A DNA stretch of 64,000 nt from Paenibacillus sp. FSL K6-3182 (GCF_037976325.1 NZ_CP150265.1:1793501-1857500); one strand, 5' to 3'. Shown: positions 35,046-44,492, numbered from the stretch's first letter. Translations and numbers: made by a program. The notes: generated by a model from the letters alone, not told the origin.

Positions 35046-36344
35046 ATGAGTATGGCAAAAAAACGGTATGTATTGGTAGGCAGCGGCGGCAGGGCAGAAT
35101 TTTTCTACGGTGCTCTTGCAACCGATTTCAGAGAAACGTCGCAGCTGCTCGCTTTTTGTGATATTAACCAAACTCGGATGGACTATGCGAATCGCATATT
35201 AGTTGATAAATATAACCATGAGGCTGTAAAAACGTACAAGTCAAATGAATTTGAACAAATGATTGAGCAGGAGAAGCCGGATGCGGTCATCGTTACGAGC
35301 ATGGATCGGACGCATCATACGTACATTATTCGTGCGCTGGAGCTTGGCTGTGATGTTGTAACCGAGAAGCCCATGACGGTGGATGAGAAAAAATGCCAGC
35401 AAATTTTGGATGCGGTTGAACGGACGGGGCGCAATGTGCGTGTAACGTTCAACTATCGGTATGCGCCGCATCATACGAAGGCTAGAGAGCTGATTGCTAA
35501 TGGTACAATCGGCAAAGTAACCTCCGTTCACTTCGAGTGGCTGCTGAATACGCAGCATGGCGCAGATTATTTCCGCAGATGGCATCGCAACAAGCAGAAC
35601 AGCGGCGGTTTGCTGGTGCACAAATCGACGCATCACTTTGATCTCGTGAACTTCTGGATCGGCTCGCAGCCGGAGTCGGTATTTGCCTTTGGTGATCTCT
35701 TGTTCTATGGTCGCGAAAATGCAGAGCAGCGCGGGGAGACGCAATTTTATGAGCGCGCAACGGGAAATCCACTGGCTGAAAATGATCCATTTGCGCTGCA
35801 TTTGGACAAAAATGATCATTTGAAAGCGATGTATTTGGACGCGGAGCATGAGGACGGCTACCGCCGCGATCAAAGCGTGTTCGGTGACGGCATTAATATT
35901 GAAGATACGATGGGCGTGCTTGTCCGCTACAAAAACAATGCGATCTTAACCTACTCCTTAAACGCATATTTGCCATGGGAAGGCTACCGCATTGCATTTA
36001 ATGGAACAAAGGGACGCATCGAGATGAATATCGTGGAACAATCGTATGTGAATTCCGGCGGCGAGAAATCCGATGAGGGCGCGCTGAAAGAGCAGTCGAT
36101 TAAAGTATTTCCAATGTTTGCTGCTCCTTACGAGGTTGAGGTAGAGGAAGGCGTTGGCGGTCATGGCGGCGGCGATCCGGTATTGCTGAACGATCTATTT
36201 GGAACGCCTGTAGAGGACCCATTCCATAGGGCGGCGAATCATATTGATGGAGCAAGATCGATTCTAACAGGCATTGCAGCAAACCGTTCAATCCAGACGG
36301 GACTCGCAGTACAAATTGATGAGCTTGTGAAATTTCATAATTAG
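35046..36344 (+). CDS. Gfo/Idh/MocA family oxidoreductase
   Basis: A 432-residue, longer member of the family: VLVGSGGRAEFFYGAL in the Rossmann region, CDVVTEKPMTVDEKK, and NYRYAPHHTKARELI. The C-terminal domain is extended and contains GGLLVHKSTHHFDLVNFW. GAGGAGG lies just upstream of two candidate ATG codons (35046 and 35052). It is followed after 21 bases by the uronate isomerase gene, so it probably acts on a hexuronate or its derivative; that is inferred from context. Confidence 0.87.
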   Translation: MSMAKKRYVLVGSGGRAEFFYGALATDFRETSQLLAFCDINQTRMDYANRILVDKYNHEAVKTYKSNEFEQMIEQEKPDAVIVTSMDRTHHTYIIRALELGCDVVTEKPMTVDEKKCQQILDAVERTGRNVRVTFNYRYAPHHTKARELIANGTIGKVTSVHFEWLLNTQHGADYFRRWHRNKQNSGGLLVHKSTHHFDLVNFWIGSQPESVFAFGDLLFYGRENAEQRGETQFYERATGNPLAENDPFALHLDKNDHLKAMYLDAEHEDGYRRDQSVFGDGINIEDTMGVLVRYKNNAILTYSLNAYLPWEGYRIAFNGTKGRIEMNIVEQSYVNSGGEKSDEGALKEQSIKVFPMFAAPYEVEVEEGVGGHGGGDPVLLNDLFGTPVEDPFHRAANHIDGARSILTGIAANRSIQTGLAVQIDELVKFHN

Positions 36345-36365
36345 GTTGCGGAGGAGGAAGCTGGA

Positions 36366-37772
36366 ATGAGGCCATTTATGGACGATCATTTTTTGTTGTC
36401 AAACGAAACGGCGATTAAGCTGTATCATGATTTTGCAAAGGACATGCCGATCATTGATTACCATTGCCATTTGAGTCCGCAGCAAATTTTTGAGAATAAA
36501 AGCTTTGAGAACATTACGGAGGCATGGCTGTACGGTGACCACTACAAGTGGCGGGCAATGCGTGCGAATGGAGTAGAGGAGCGTTTTGTAACAGGCGGCG
36601 AGGGAGTAACCGATTACGAGCGCTTTGAAGCATGGGCCAAAACAGTTCCACAAACGATCGGCAATCCGCTGTACCAATGGTCGCATTTGGAGCTTCGTCG
36701 TTATTTTGGCATTTATGAGCTTATTAATGAGAAAAATGCGCCGTCCATATGGGAACAGGTTAACGCGAAGCTCGCGACAGGCCAATTTAAAGCGCGTGAT
36801 TTGGTCAACATGTCCAAGGTTGAGGTCATCTGCACGACAGATGATCCTGTTGATTCGCTGGAGTATCATATCGCGATCAAAGCTTTAGATGATTTTAACG
36901 TACAGGTGCTGCCTTCCTTCAGGCCTGACAAAGCGCTGGAAATCAATCGTCCTACTTTTCTAGAATGGGTTGGCAAGCTTGAAGAGGCGGCTGCAACGAC
37001 GATCGACAGCTATGACGCGCTGCTTGATGCGCTTGAGGCAAGAGTAAAGTTTTTCGCTGAGGTGGGCTGCAAAGTATCTGACCATGCGCTGGACTACGTT
37101 GCGTATGCAGAGACAACGAAGGCTGATGCTGCCGCTATTTTTGCCAAAGCTTTGAACAAGGAAACGGTCTCCCTAGAAGAAGAGAAGCAATACAAAACGT
37201 TCACGCTGCTCTTCTTGGGACGTTTGTATGCCGAGCGCGGCTGGGCGATGCAGTTCCATATCAATGCGGCTAGAAACAACAGCTCGCGCATGTTTGGCAA
37301 GCTCGGACCGGATACGGGTTTTGATTCGATCAATGATAGCGACGTAGCTTACCCGCTAACGAGGCTGCTTGATGCGCTGGATATGGACGACGCGCTTCCG
37401 AAAACAATCGTGTATTCGCTAAATGCCAAGGACAATGATGTACTGGGATCCATTATTGGAAGCTTCCAAGGGGGCGGGGTGCCTGGGAAAATTCAACTTG
37501 GCTCTGCATGGTGGTTCAACGATACAAAAAATGGTATGCTTGATCAAATGAATACGCATGCCAATCAAGGACTGCTTAGCCGCTTTGTTGGCATGCTGAC
37601 CGATTCTCGCAGCTTCCTCTCGTACACCAGACATGAATATTTCCGGCGTTTGCTCTGCAATTTGCTAGGTGAATGGGTCGAGAATGGCGAGGCGCCGGAA
37701 GATATGGAGCTGCTGGGGCAAATGGTTCAAAATATTTCTTATCGCAACGCTAAAGCTTACTTCGGCTTCTAG
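36366..37772 (+). CDS. uxaC: Uronate isomerase
   Basis: A 468-residue protein of normal UxaC length, in the amidohydrolase superfamily. It interconverts D-glucuronate/fructuronate and D-galacturonate/tagaturonate in the cytoplasm. Recognisable: IDYHCHLSPQQIFENKSF (the HxH metal ligands), EVICTTDDPVDSLEYH, VLPSFRPDKALEI, MQFHINAARNNSSRM and the C-terminal TDSRSFLSYTRHEYFRR. GGAGGAGG precedes the ATG. The rest of the hexuronate pathway (UxaA/UxuA, UxaB/UxuB, KdgK/KdgA) is not in the window. Confidence 0.95.
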   Translation: MRPFMDDHFLLSNETAIKLYHDFAKDMPIIDYHCHLSPQQIFENKSFENITEAWLYGDHYKWRAMRANGVEERFVTGGEGVTDYERFEAWAKTVPQTIGNPLYQWSHLELRRYFGIYELINEKNAPSIWEQVNAKLATGQFKARDLVNMSKVEVICTTDDPVDSLEYHIAIKALDDFNVQVLPSFRPDKALEINRPTFLEWVGKLEEAAATTIDSYDALLDALEARVKFFAEVGCKVSDHALDYVAYAETTKADAAAIFAKALNKETVSLEEEKQYKTFTLLFLGRLYAERGWAMQFHINAARNNSSRMFGKLGPDTGFDSINDSDVAYPLTRLLDALDMDDALPKTIVYSLNAKDNDVLGSIIGSFQGGGVPGKIQLGSAWWFNDTKNGMLDQMNTHANQGLLSRFVGMLTDSRSFLSYTRHEYFRRLLCNLLGEWVENGEAPEDMELLGQMVQNISYRNAKAYFGF

Positions 37773-37781
37773 CGTGCTTGA

Positions 37782-37830
37782 AACGTTCTACAATTCCGCT
37801 AGCTCAGCGGGGGCTGTGGGACGTTTTTTT
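37782..37830 (+). terminator. Intrinsic terminator after uxaC
   Basis: AACGTTCTACA at 37782-37792 pairs with TGTGGGACGTT at 37815-37825 (two G-T pairs), with CCGCT/AGCGG inside, and a T-run through 37830. It overlaps the end of the small minus-strand ORF at 37788. Confidence 0.78.
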
Positions 37831-38042
37831 GTATCCAAGCGATAAGCAGCCATCAAAAATTTGAGCATCTGCGGTCCGGCTATATTCGCGGCAATTCCGA
37901 ATAGCTCGGAATGCACTGCTTTTCGGCATAGCAAATAAAATGCCGCGCCGCCGATGAGCTCAAAGGCAATGAACTCCTTCCATTTCCAGGCGGGAACAAT
38001 GTATATTTCAAATTCTTCTTTTTTGGCAGCTCGTGTACGCAA
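37788..38042 (-). CDS. Hypothetical protein, about 84 residues
   Basis: A minus-strand ORF whose best start is the TTG at 38042, downstream of a good GCAGGAGGG sequence; the frame runs on upstream to an ATG at 38072 without such a signal. The product contains a probable hydrophobic segment (EFIAFELIGGAAFYLLC) and ends in an Ala/Glu-rich tail encoded inside the uxaC terminator. I recognise no family. The ordered amphipathic composition and ribosome-binding site argue for a real gene, but only moderately. Confidence 0.42.
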   Translation of the reverse strand: MRTRAAKKEEFEIYIVPAWKWKEFIAFELIGGAAFYLLCRKAVHSELFGIAANIAGPQMLKFLMAAYRLDTKKRPTAPAELAEL

Positions 38043-38151
38043 AATGGGAGCCCTCCTGCTAATTAGGCGCATTACAACCGTAACTAGATTATGCGGAGCA
38101 GCTTATCCATCATTCGCAATGATTTCAATAAGTATAATAGGAGTGATTGTA

Positions 38152-38877
38152 TTGAAGAAAACAGCCTTCGTAACCGGAGCAGATCGAGGAGTAGGCTTGG
38201 CCCTCGTGAAATGCTTGCTTGAGCTGGAATATGACGTTTTTGCTGGACAATATGCGGACTATGTACCGCAGCTTGATGAGTTAAAAGAAGCACATGCAGA
38301 TCGGCTGCAGGTGCTGCAGCTGGACATATCAAGTGATGAGAGTGTGGCGAGGGCGTTCGCGGCAACAGCTGCAAGGACGGATCAGCTGGACCTATTAATC
38401 AATAACGGAGCGATATTGGGAGATATTACAGCAACGGTGCTGGATCCGCTTCATTACGCGGAGATGCTTGATGTTTTTAATGTGAATACTATAGGCAGCT
38501 TGCGGATGAGTCAGACCTTTATGCCGCTCCTGCTCAAGGGAGAATCAAAGTTTCTGCTCAATATTTCGTCGGAGGCGGGCAGCATAAGTGATTGCTACCG
38601 GGACAGCTGGTATGCGTATTGTATGTCAAAGGCAGCGCTGAACATGCAATCCAAGCTGATCCATAATGGCATTAAGCAGCTGGGAGGCCGTGTACTGGTT
38701 GTGCACCCAGGTTGGGTGCAGACGTATATGCAGGGCAAGTTAGATGCTGCAGCAACGCTTACGCCTGAGCAATCGGCGTCCTCTATTCTAAAGCTAGTTG
38801 AAGCCCGCATAAGCTTGGATGCTGCGGCAGCAGATTGTGAATACGTGGATTATGCAGGCAATGTGCTGAATTGGTAG
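38152..38877 (+). CDS. Short-chain dehydrogenase/reductase
   Basis: A 241-residue SDR: AFVTGADRGVGLALVK cofactor motif, DLLINNGAILG, NISSEAGS with the catalytic Ser, and YAYCMSKAALNM with Tyr and Lys. The start is a TTG at 38152 with AGGAG eight bases before it; there is no ATG that fits the conserved N-terminus, although the frame extends upstream. It is similar in outline to the SDR at 28151. Substrate unknown. Confidence 0.87.
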   Translation: MKKTAFVTGADRGVGLALVKCLLELEYDVFAGQYADYVPQLDELKEAHADRLQVLQLDISSDESVARAFAATAARTDQLDLLINNGAILGDITATVLDPLHYAEMLDVFNVNTIGSLRMSQTFMPLLLKGESKFLLNISSEAGSISDCYRDSWYAYCMSKAALNMQSKLIHNGIKQLGGRVLVVHPGWVQTYMQGKLDAAATLTPEQSASSILKLVEARISLDAAAADCEYVDYAGNVLNW

Positions 38878-38938
38878 AAGCTAGAGACGCGGATTCGATT
38901 GTGCAGCTGAGGCTAGCGCAAGAGCTCACTTCAATAAA

Positions 38939-38970
38939 CCAGCCGATTCAGCATTCGCTGGATCAGCTGG
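38939..38970 (-). terminator. Hairpin terminator candidate for the aminotransferase gene
   Basis: Two 14-base arms (38939-38952 and 38957-38970) around an ATTC loop pair with one mismatch and one G-T pair. On the minus strand it is followed by TTTATT. It lies 19 bases past the aminotransferase stop. Confidence 0.5.
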
Positions 38971-38988
38971 CTCGTTACGAATGAGTCA

Positions 38989-40203
38989 TTATTTAGCAGC
39001 AAGCAGTTGACGGAAAGAGCGGCGCAGGATGAATATCATGAGATCGATATCCTTCTGCGTTACAATTAATGGAGGAACGAGGCGAATGGTAGATGAATTC
39101 AGTGCATTGATAAGCAGTCCCTCACGCATACAAATCGCAGCAAGCTCATCAGCGGTGTTCTCAGGTACGTCAAATGCGAGCAGAAGTCCTTTGCCGCGAA
39201 TATTCGCAATCGGAAATTCGTGAGAAAGATCACGAAGGCTGCCTTCTAGAAATTGGCCTTGTACCTTAGCGTTGTTTGCCAAGTTTTGCTCCAGCAGTTC
39301 CTGAAGCACGGCATTACCTGCGGCCATGGCAAGCGGGGCTCCTGTGTAGGTTCCACCTTGATCTCCCGGCTCAAATAAATCATATTTACTTTTTGTCAGC
39401 ATTGCCGCTAACGGAAAGCCAGCACCAATGCCTTTGCCTAAGGTGATGACATCAGGCATAATACCGTAATGCTCATAAGCGAACAGCTTGCCTGTTCTGC
39501 CCATCCCCGTCTGTATTTCATCAAATATTAACAGCATGCCGTACATATCGCATATTTTACGCAATCCGAACAAATACGCTTCATCTACGGAATGAACGCC
39601 GCCTTCCCCTTGCACGAGCTCGACCATAATTGCACAGGTGTTGTTCGTAACCGCAGCAAAGCAAGCATCAAGGTCATTAATAGGTACATGTTTAAAGCCC
39701 TCGACCTTTGGAGCGTATAGATCCTTCCACTTTGCTTTCCCAGTTGCAGACATCATAGCTAGCGAGCGTCCGTGGAAGCTGTTCGTTAACGTAATAATCT
39801 CATATGCTCCATTCAAATTAACAGAGCCATGTTTTCTTGCCAGCTTAATTGCACTTTCATTCGCCTCAGCACCGCTGCTTACAAAAAAAGCTTTATCCAT
39901 ACCGCTGACGCTGGTCAGCATCTCGGCGAATTCAATCATTGGTTTATTATAGTAACCGGGGCTTGCATGAACAAGCGTTGAAGCCTGACGTGACAATGCC
40001 TCCTGCAATACAGCAGGGGAATGCCCCAAGCTTGCAACCGCCCAGCCGCCGACAAAATCCAAGTAACGATTTCCATCCGTATCCCACAAAAACATACCCT
40101 TGCCTTTTTCCATCACGACGCTGGGACGGTGCGCCGTAAAAAGAACCGATTTCTCCGCCGTTTCTAATAATGCCTTTGTTGCTGACTTTTCCATCTGAAT
40201 CAT
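38989..40203 (-). CDS. Class III aminotransferase (acetylornithine aminotransferase-like)
   Basis: A 404-residue PLP enzyme. The Schiff-base Lys is in ITLGKGIGAGFPLAAM; DEIQTGMGRTG, SSGAEANESAIKLAR and NSFHGRSLAMMSATGK are typical of the ArgD/ornithine aminotransferase subgroup. GGGAGG lies seven bases before the ATG at 40203. It is not within an arginine operon; the neighbours are an SDR and an esterase. It could be a second ArgD or act on another amine; sequence alone does not separate these. Confidence 0.87.
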   Translation of the reverse strand: MIQMEKSATKALLETAEKSVLFTAHRPSVVMEKGKGMFLWDTDGNRYLDFVGGWAVASLGHSPAVLQEALSRQASTLVHASPGYYNKPMIEFAEMLTSVSGMDKAFFVSSGAEANESAIKLARKHGSVNLNGAYEIITLTNSFHGRSLAMMSATGKAKWKDLYAPKVEGFKHVPINDLDACFAAVTNNTCAIMVELVQGEGGVHSVDEAYLFGLRKICDMYGMLLIFDEIQTGMGRTGKLFAYEHYGIMPDVITLGKGIGAGFPLAAMLTKSKYDLFEPGDQGGTYTGAPLAMAAGNAVLQELLEQNLANNAKVQGQFLEGSLRDLSHEFPIANIRGKGLLLAFDVPENTADELAAICMREGLLINALNSSTIRLVPPLIVTQKDIDLMIFILRRSFRQLLAAK

Positions 40204-40347
40204 TTACGAGCCTCCCGGTTATTCATTGTATTGCATAAATATACAACATTAAGAATAAAGATTCAACCACTTTGCTTGAATTTTCTTAAAGACAAAAGAA
40301 TGTTGAGAAGAGGACAACAAAAACGCAAACAAAGAGGAGAGATCACG

Positions 40348-41370
40348 ATGTGGAATGGTGATTCTTATTTAACGAAGCTATATGACGAAGCCATTGCTCG
40401 GCATCAACAGCTTCGAACTCTGCAGCTCCGAAATGAACGCAGGCCGAAGCTGAAATCAGCGCTGCGAGAGTTGGTAGGCCAGTTCGAGCCTAATCCCGCA
40501 CATATACCGAAGGTGCTTGAGCGCGTTCAATGCGATGGATATGTTCGCGAACGCGTGGAGCTGTCGGCTACGCCAGAGCTGACCTTTGCTGCGTATGTGC
40601 TTATTCCGATTGATGTGCAGGGGCCGCAGCCGAGTGTGCTGGCACTGCATGGTCATGGTTATGGGAGCAGGCAAATTGTTGGTTTGCGGCAGGATGGATC
40701 ACAAGATGATGAAAATCCGGGCAGCCATCAGCATTTTGCCGTTCAGCTCGTGAAACGGGGCATGGTCGTGATCGCACCAGACGTCATCGGCTTCGGCGAG
40801 CGCAGGCTCCATGCCGATCTTGCGCTTAATCCAGATACGCCAAGCTCGTGCTACCGGCTGTCAACGCAGCTGATGATGCTTGGCAAGACATTGACCGGCC
40901 TGCGCGTATCAGAAGCGTTAAAAGCATTTCATTATTTGTCTACGCGCAAAGAGGTGGATGCTGATCGGATTGGCCTCATGGGTTTTTCCGGCGGAGGTTT
41001 AATTGGGTTTGTGACGGCTGTGCTGGAAGCGCGCATAAATGCAACGGTATTGACTGGCTTCGCGAGCACAGTTAAAGACAGCATCTTTGCTGTTCATCAT
41101 TGCATTGATAATTACACGCCAAGTTTACTCGTTCACGCGGAGCTGCCGGAATTGATCGGATTAATTGCTCCGCGTCCATTATTTCTTGAATCTGGAGAAA
41201 ATGATCCGATTTTTCCGCTGGCAGGCTTTCGGAAGGCGGAAGCAGAGATTCAGGCCATTTATGAGGCGGACGGAGCTGGTGACAGGCTTTTAACGGACGT
41301 ATTTCCGGGCAAGCATGAAATAAGCGGCCGACTGGCTTACGATTGGTTGAAGCAAACGTTATCGCCTTAA
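40348..41370 (+). CDS. Alpha/beta-hydrolase, acetylxylan-esterase/dienelactone-hydrolase type
   Basis: A 340-residue cytoplasmic esterase-like enzyme starting at the ATG at 40348 (AGAGGAGAG upstream); the frame extends upstream without signal. The oxyanion region is LALHGHGYGSRQ, the nucleophile elbow GLMGFSGGGLIGF, the Asp is likely in LESGENDPIFPLAGF and the His in VFPGKHEISGR. This arrangement matches Abhydrolase_7-like carbohydrate esterases. Its neighbours (AraC regulator, GH127) suggest deacylation of imported oligosaccharides. Convergent with the AraC gene, one base apart. Confidence 0.8.
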   Translation: MWNGDSYLTKLYDEAIARHQQLRTLQLRNERRPKLKSALRELVGQFEPNPAHIPKVLERVQCDGYVRERVELSATPELTFAAYVLIPIDVQGPQPSVLALHGHGYGSRQIVGLRQDGSQDDENPGSHQHFAVQLVKRGMVVIAPDVIGFGERRLHADLALNPDTPSSCYRLSTQLMMLGKTLTGLRVSEALKAFHYLSTRKEVDADRIGLMGFSGGGLIGFVTAVLEARINATVLTGFASTVKDSIFAVHHCIDNYTPSLLVHAELPELIGLIAPRPLFLESGENDPIFPLAGFRKAEAEIQAIYEADGAGDRLLTDVFPGKHEISGRLAYDWLKQTLSP

Positions 41371-41371
41371 A

Positions 41372-42244
41372 TTACGTCGTATATTGCTTGCGAAATTTCG
41401 TAGGCGGCAGCCCGATTTGCTGCGTAAAGCAATTGGAGAAGTATGGAACATTTTCAAATCCAACATATTGCGCGATTTCTGCGATCGGCCATTCTGTTTT
41501 GAGCAGCAGCAGCTTGGCTTGCTCAAGCCGATATTTGGATAAATAGTCGATAGGTGTCATGCCATACACCTGCTTCATGCAGCGGGTAATGTAGTTATAG
41601 TGAAAATTGAGAGCTTCAGCCATCGTTTTGCTTGAAATTTCAAATCGATAATTATTTTTTATATAAGCCTCTGCTTTCTCAGCTAGAGTGACAATGGGGC
41701 TTGTATAGCTGTCATTTTGCCGCAGATCCATCATGCGCAGCAGCTCCTCGAATGTCTGCTGCTGCGTCCAGAATGCACTCGACTGACGCTCTCCTCCAGC
41801 TTTGTTCAGCGTACGCATTAAGCGAAACGCTTGCTCTGGATAGGGGAGCGTCCATGCTTTCTGCAGGTGAAGGGAGTAAGGAGAAGTTAAGAAACGATTG
41901 TAATGCTCTTCTTGGTTAATGCCTGAGTGATCGAGCTCCGTTTGCTGCCATTCCCCCACCGCTTGAAAATGAACCCAGTAAAAGCGTGTTTTTTCCTCGG
42001 AAGGTTTTACGGAATAGTGATAGCGGTCAGGCAGCAGAAGCAAGGTTTGCCCGTCTGTTAATTGCCATTTCCGCTCATCCTCGCCTATAAATAAGCAGCC
42101 ACGTTCTACGATAAGAAGATCAAATACGCCTAGCTGCTTCCGGCTCGGATGCTGATCGCCCCGTTCGTGATTCGTAACGCCGCTCTCTAAGTAATAGGGA
42201 AGCGGAGGGGCTGCAAAATAAATATGCTCTGATGCTGCTATCAT
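41372..42244 (-). CDS. AraC family transcriptional regulator
   Basis: A 290-residue cupin-HTH regulator: sensor part FDLLIVERGCLFIGEDERKW and TLLLLPDRYHYSVKPSEEKT; DNA-binding part LNFHYNYITRCMKQVYGM and EIAQYVGFENVPYFSNCFTQ. Start uncertain: ATG at 42244 eleven bases after GGGAG, or TTG at 42250. It is divergent from the GH127 gene at 42382, its probable target. Confidence 0.86.
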   Translation of the reverse strand: MIAASEHIYFAAPPLPYYLESGVTNHERGDQHPSRKQLGVFDLLIVERGCLFIGEDERKWQLTDGQTLLLLPDRYHYSVKPSEEKTRFYWVHFQAVGEWQQTELDHSGINQEEHYNRFLTSPYSLHLQKAWTLPYPEQAFRLMRTLNKAGGERQSSAFWTQQQTFEELLRMMDLRQNDSYTSPIVTLAEKAEAYIKNNYRFEISSKTMAEALNFHYNYITRCMKQVYGMTPIDYLSKYRLEQAKLLLLKTEWPIAEIAQYVGFENVPYFSNCFTQQIGLPPTKFRKQYTT

Positions 42245-42343
42245 AATCAATTACACTCCCTGCTTGTGTGAAATTTTATAAGTATTTAGTTATTTTCGTT
42301 TGTATTTAAGTTTTATTTTAACCCATAAAATAGAGATCAGCAG

Positions 42344-42360
42344 TATGAAAGTTATTCATA
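42344..42360 (+). promoter_or_regulatory. Inverted repeat between AraC and GH127 genes
   Basis: TATGAA at 42344-42349 and TTCATA at 42355-42360 form an exact inverted repeat with a five-base spacer, just before the GH127 ribosome-binding site. It could be an operator, though AraC proteins usually bind direct repeats. Confidence 0.3.
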
Positions 42361-42381
42361 TCGGAAGAGGGGTTTTAATAA

Positions 42382-44355
42382 ATGGAGCAAATCGCAAGCA
42401 GGGACCATGCTAAACCCGTATCACTTAAGCAGATCAATATTCAAGATTCATTTTGGAATTATTATATTAATCTAGTTAGGGATGTTGTTGTACCCTATCA
42501 ATGGGATGCTATAAATGATCAAGTAGAGGGAGCCGAACGAAGCGGAGCGGTTCGTAATTTTAAAATTGCGGCAGGTTTAGAAAAAGGGGATTTTTACGGC
42601 TTCGTATTTCAAGATACCGATGTAGCCAAATGGCTGGAGGCGGTCGCTTATTTGCTTGAGACAAAGCCAGATGCTGGTCTAGAGCAAATTGCTGACGAAA
42701 TGATCGACATTATTGAAAAGGCGCAGCAGCCTGACGGTTATTTGAATACCTTCTATACGATTAAAGAGCCGGGCAAGAAGTGGACAAACTTGACGGAGTG
42801 CCATGAGCTTTATACCGCAGGCCATATGATCGAGGCTGGAGTAGCTTACTATAAAGCAAGAGGCAAGAAGAAGCTGCTTGATATTGTGTGCCGCATTGCA
42901 GATGATATTGCTGTCGTGTTTGGTGATGGACCTGGGCAAATTGCAGGCTATGACGGCCATCAAGAGATTGAGCTGGCGCTTGTGAAATTATATGAGACAA
43001 CGGGTGATCGCAAATATTTGGAGCTAAGCAGCTACTTTATTGATAAGCGCGGCCAGCAGCCCAGCTTCTTCGAAGCAGAGGCTGACCGCAGGGGCAGAAC
43101 TTCGCATTGGAGCAATAATAAAATTCATATCGAAGCGGATTATTTCCAAGCGCATTTGCCAGTACGTGAACAGGAAGCGGCGACTGGTCATGCGGTACGT
43201 GTCGTTTATATGCTTGCGGGTATGGCGGACGTTGCACGCGAAACGGGCGACGAGTCTTTGCTTGAGGCATGCCGCAGATTGTGGGACAACATAGCCTCCA
43301 AGCAGATGTACATTACTGGCGGTATTGGATCAATGGCGCAGGACGAAGCTTTTTCATTCGATTACGATCTGCCAAATGATACGGTATATTCAGAAACCTG
43401 CGCATCAATCGGCCTCATTTTCTTCGCTCATCGCATGCTTCAGCTCGAGCCTAACAGCCGCTATGCGGATGTCATGGAACGTGCTTTGTACAATACTGTT
43501 ATTGCAGGCATGTCGCGCGACGGCAGACATTTCTTCTACGTGAATCCGCTGGAGGTAACGCCTGATGTATGTGAAGGAAGAAACAAAAACTTTAACCATG
43601 TGAAGCCTGTCCGCCAAGAGTGGTTCGGCTGTGCATGCTGTCCGCCTAATATTGCTCGCTTGCTTGCCTCGCTTGGCGAATATTTGTATTCCACAAAAGG
43701 TAATACCATTTATTCGCATTTGTATATCGGCGGGGAAATGGAGCTTTCATTAGGTGATACAAAAATCAAGCTTCATCAGCAATCAAATATGCCTTGGGCA
43801 GGCTCAGCACGCTTTGAGGTGACACTCGGCGAGCCGGCAGTATTCACTTTGGCGCTGCGTATACCAGACTGGTCTTCCAATGCAGCGATACTCATAAACG
43901 GAGAAGCCTATTCCATTACGAATCAAATCGTGGACGGCTATGCGCGAATTGATCGGGAGTGGAAGTCCGGCGACGTTGTGGAGCTTGCACTCGATATGCC
44001 TATATTACGAGTAAGAAGCCATCCGCTAGTGAAGCAAAATGCTGGAAAGGTAGCGCTGCAGCGCGGGCCGCTCGTCTATTGCCTAGAGGAAGCGGACAAC
44101 GGGAAGCAGCTTCAGCAGCTGCTTCTGCCGCAGGATGCCAAGCTAGAGGAAACGTTTGAACAAAGTCTGATTGGCGGCATCCAAGTGATTAAGGCGCAGG
44201 CGCTGAAGCTTCAATTCGAGGATTGGGGCACTCAGCTTTACCGCACCAACGCAGATGCAGCTCTTGAGCAGACGGATGTTACGTTTATTCCCTATTACGC
44301 ATGGGCGAATCGCGGCAAAGGCGAGATGGCGGTATGGGTGAAGGAACGTATATAG
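42382..44355 (+). CDS. GH127 family beta-L-arabinofuranosidase-like glycosidase
   Basis: A 657-residue cytoplasmic enzyme. Its catalytic residues coincide in number with those of characterised HypBA1: Glu322 in QDEAFSF (acid/base), Glu338 and Cys340 in YSETC, and the cysteine cluster Cys417, Cys419, Cys420 in FGCACCPPN. It is longer than the GH127 enzyme at 18651 and diverged from it, so the two probably prefer different oligosaccharides. Preceded by AAGAGGGG and controlled, by position, by the divergent AraC protein. Confidence 0.92.
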   Translation: MEQIASRDHAKPVSLKQINIQDSFWNYYINLVRDVVVPYQWDAINDQVEGAERSGAVRNFKIAAGLEKGDFYGFVFQDTDVAKWLEAVAYLLETKPDAGLEQIADEMIDIIEKAQQPDGYLNTFYTIKEPGKKWTNLTECHELYTAGHMIEAGVAYYKARGKKKLLDIVCRIADDIAVVFGDGPGQIAGYDGHQEIELALVKLYETTGDRKYLELSSYFIDKRGQQPSFFEAEADRRGRTSHWSNNKIHIEADYFQAHLPVREQEAATGHAVRVVYMLAGMADVARETGDESLLEACRRLWDNIASKQMYITGGIGSMAQDEAFSFDYDLPNDTVYSETCASIGLIFFAHRMLQLEPNSRYADVMERALYNTVIAGMSRDGRHFFYVNPLEVTPDVCEGRNKNFNHVKPVRQEWFGCACCPPNIARLLASLGEYLYSTKGNTIYSHLYIGGEMELSLGDTKIKLHQQSNMPWAGSARFEVTLGEPAVFTLALRIPDWSSNAAILINGEAYSITNQIVDGYARIDREWKSGDVVELALDMPILRVRSHPLVKQNAGKVALQRGPLVYCLEEADNGKQLQQLLLPQDAKLEETFEQSLIGGIQVIKAQALKLQFEDWGTQLYRTNADAALEQTDVTFIPYYAWANRGKGEMAVWVKERI

Positions 44356-44492
44356 ACAACTTGGAATTCCAGCATTTTTGAACGGAAAATAAGAACATAA
44401 CTTGTCATTGCTAACCGAAAATTATTCGGGAGTAATCGCTTATCGCTCCCTGAAAAAACTCGATAGCTTACGAAACAGCGGACGCTTATGAC

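Noticed and set aside
44432-44462. GGGAG/CTCCC hairpin after the second GH127 gene
   Set aside because: Stem is interrupted and followed by A residues rather than T, so not called a terminator.
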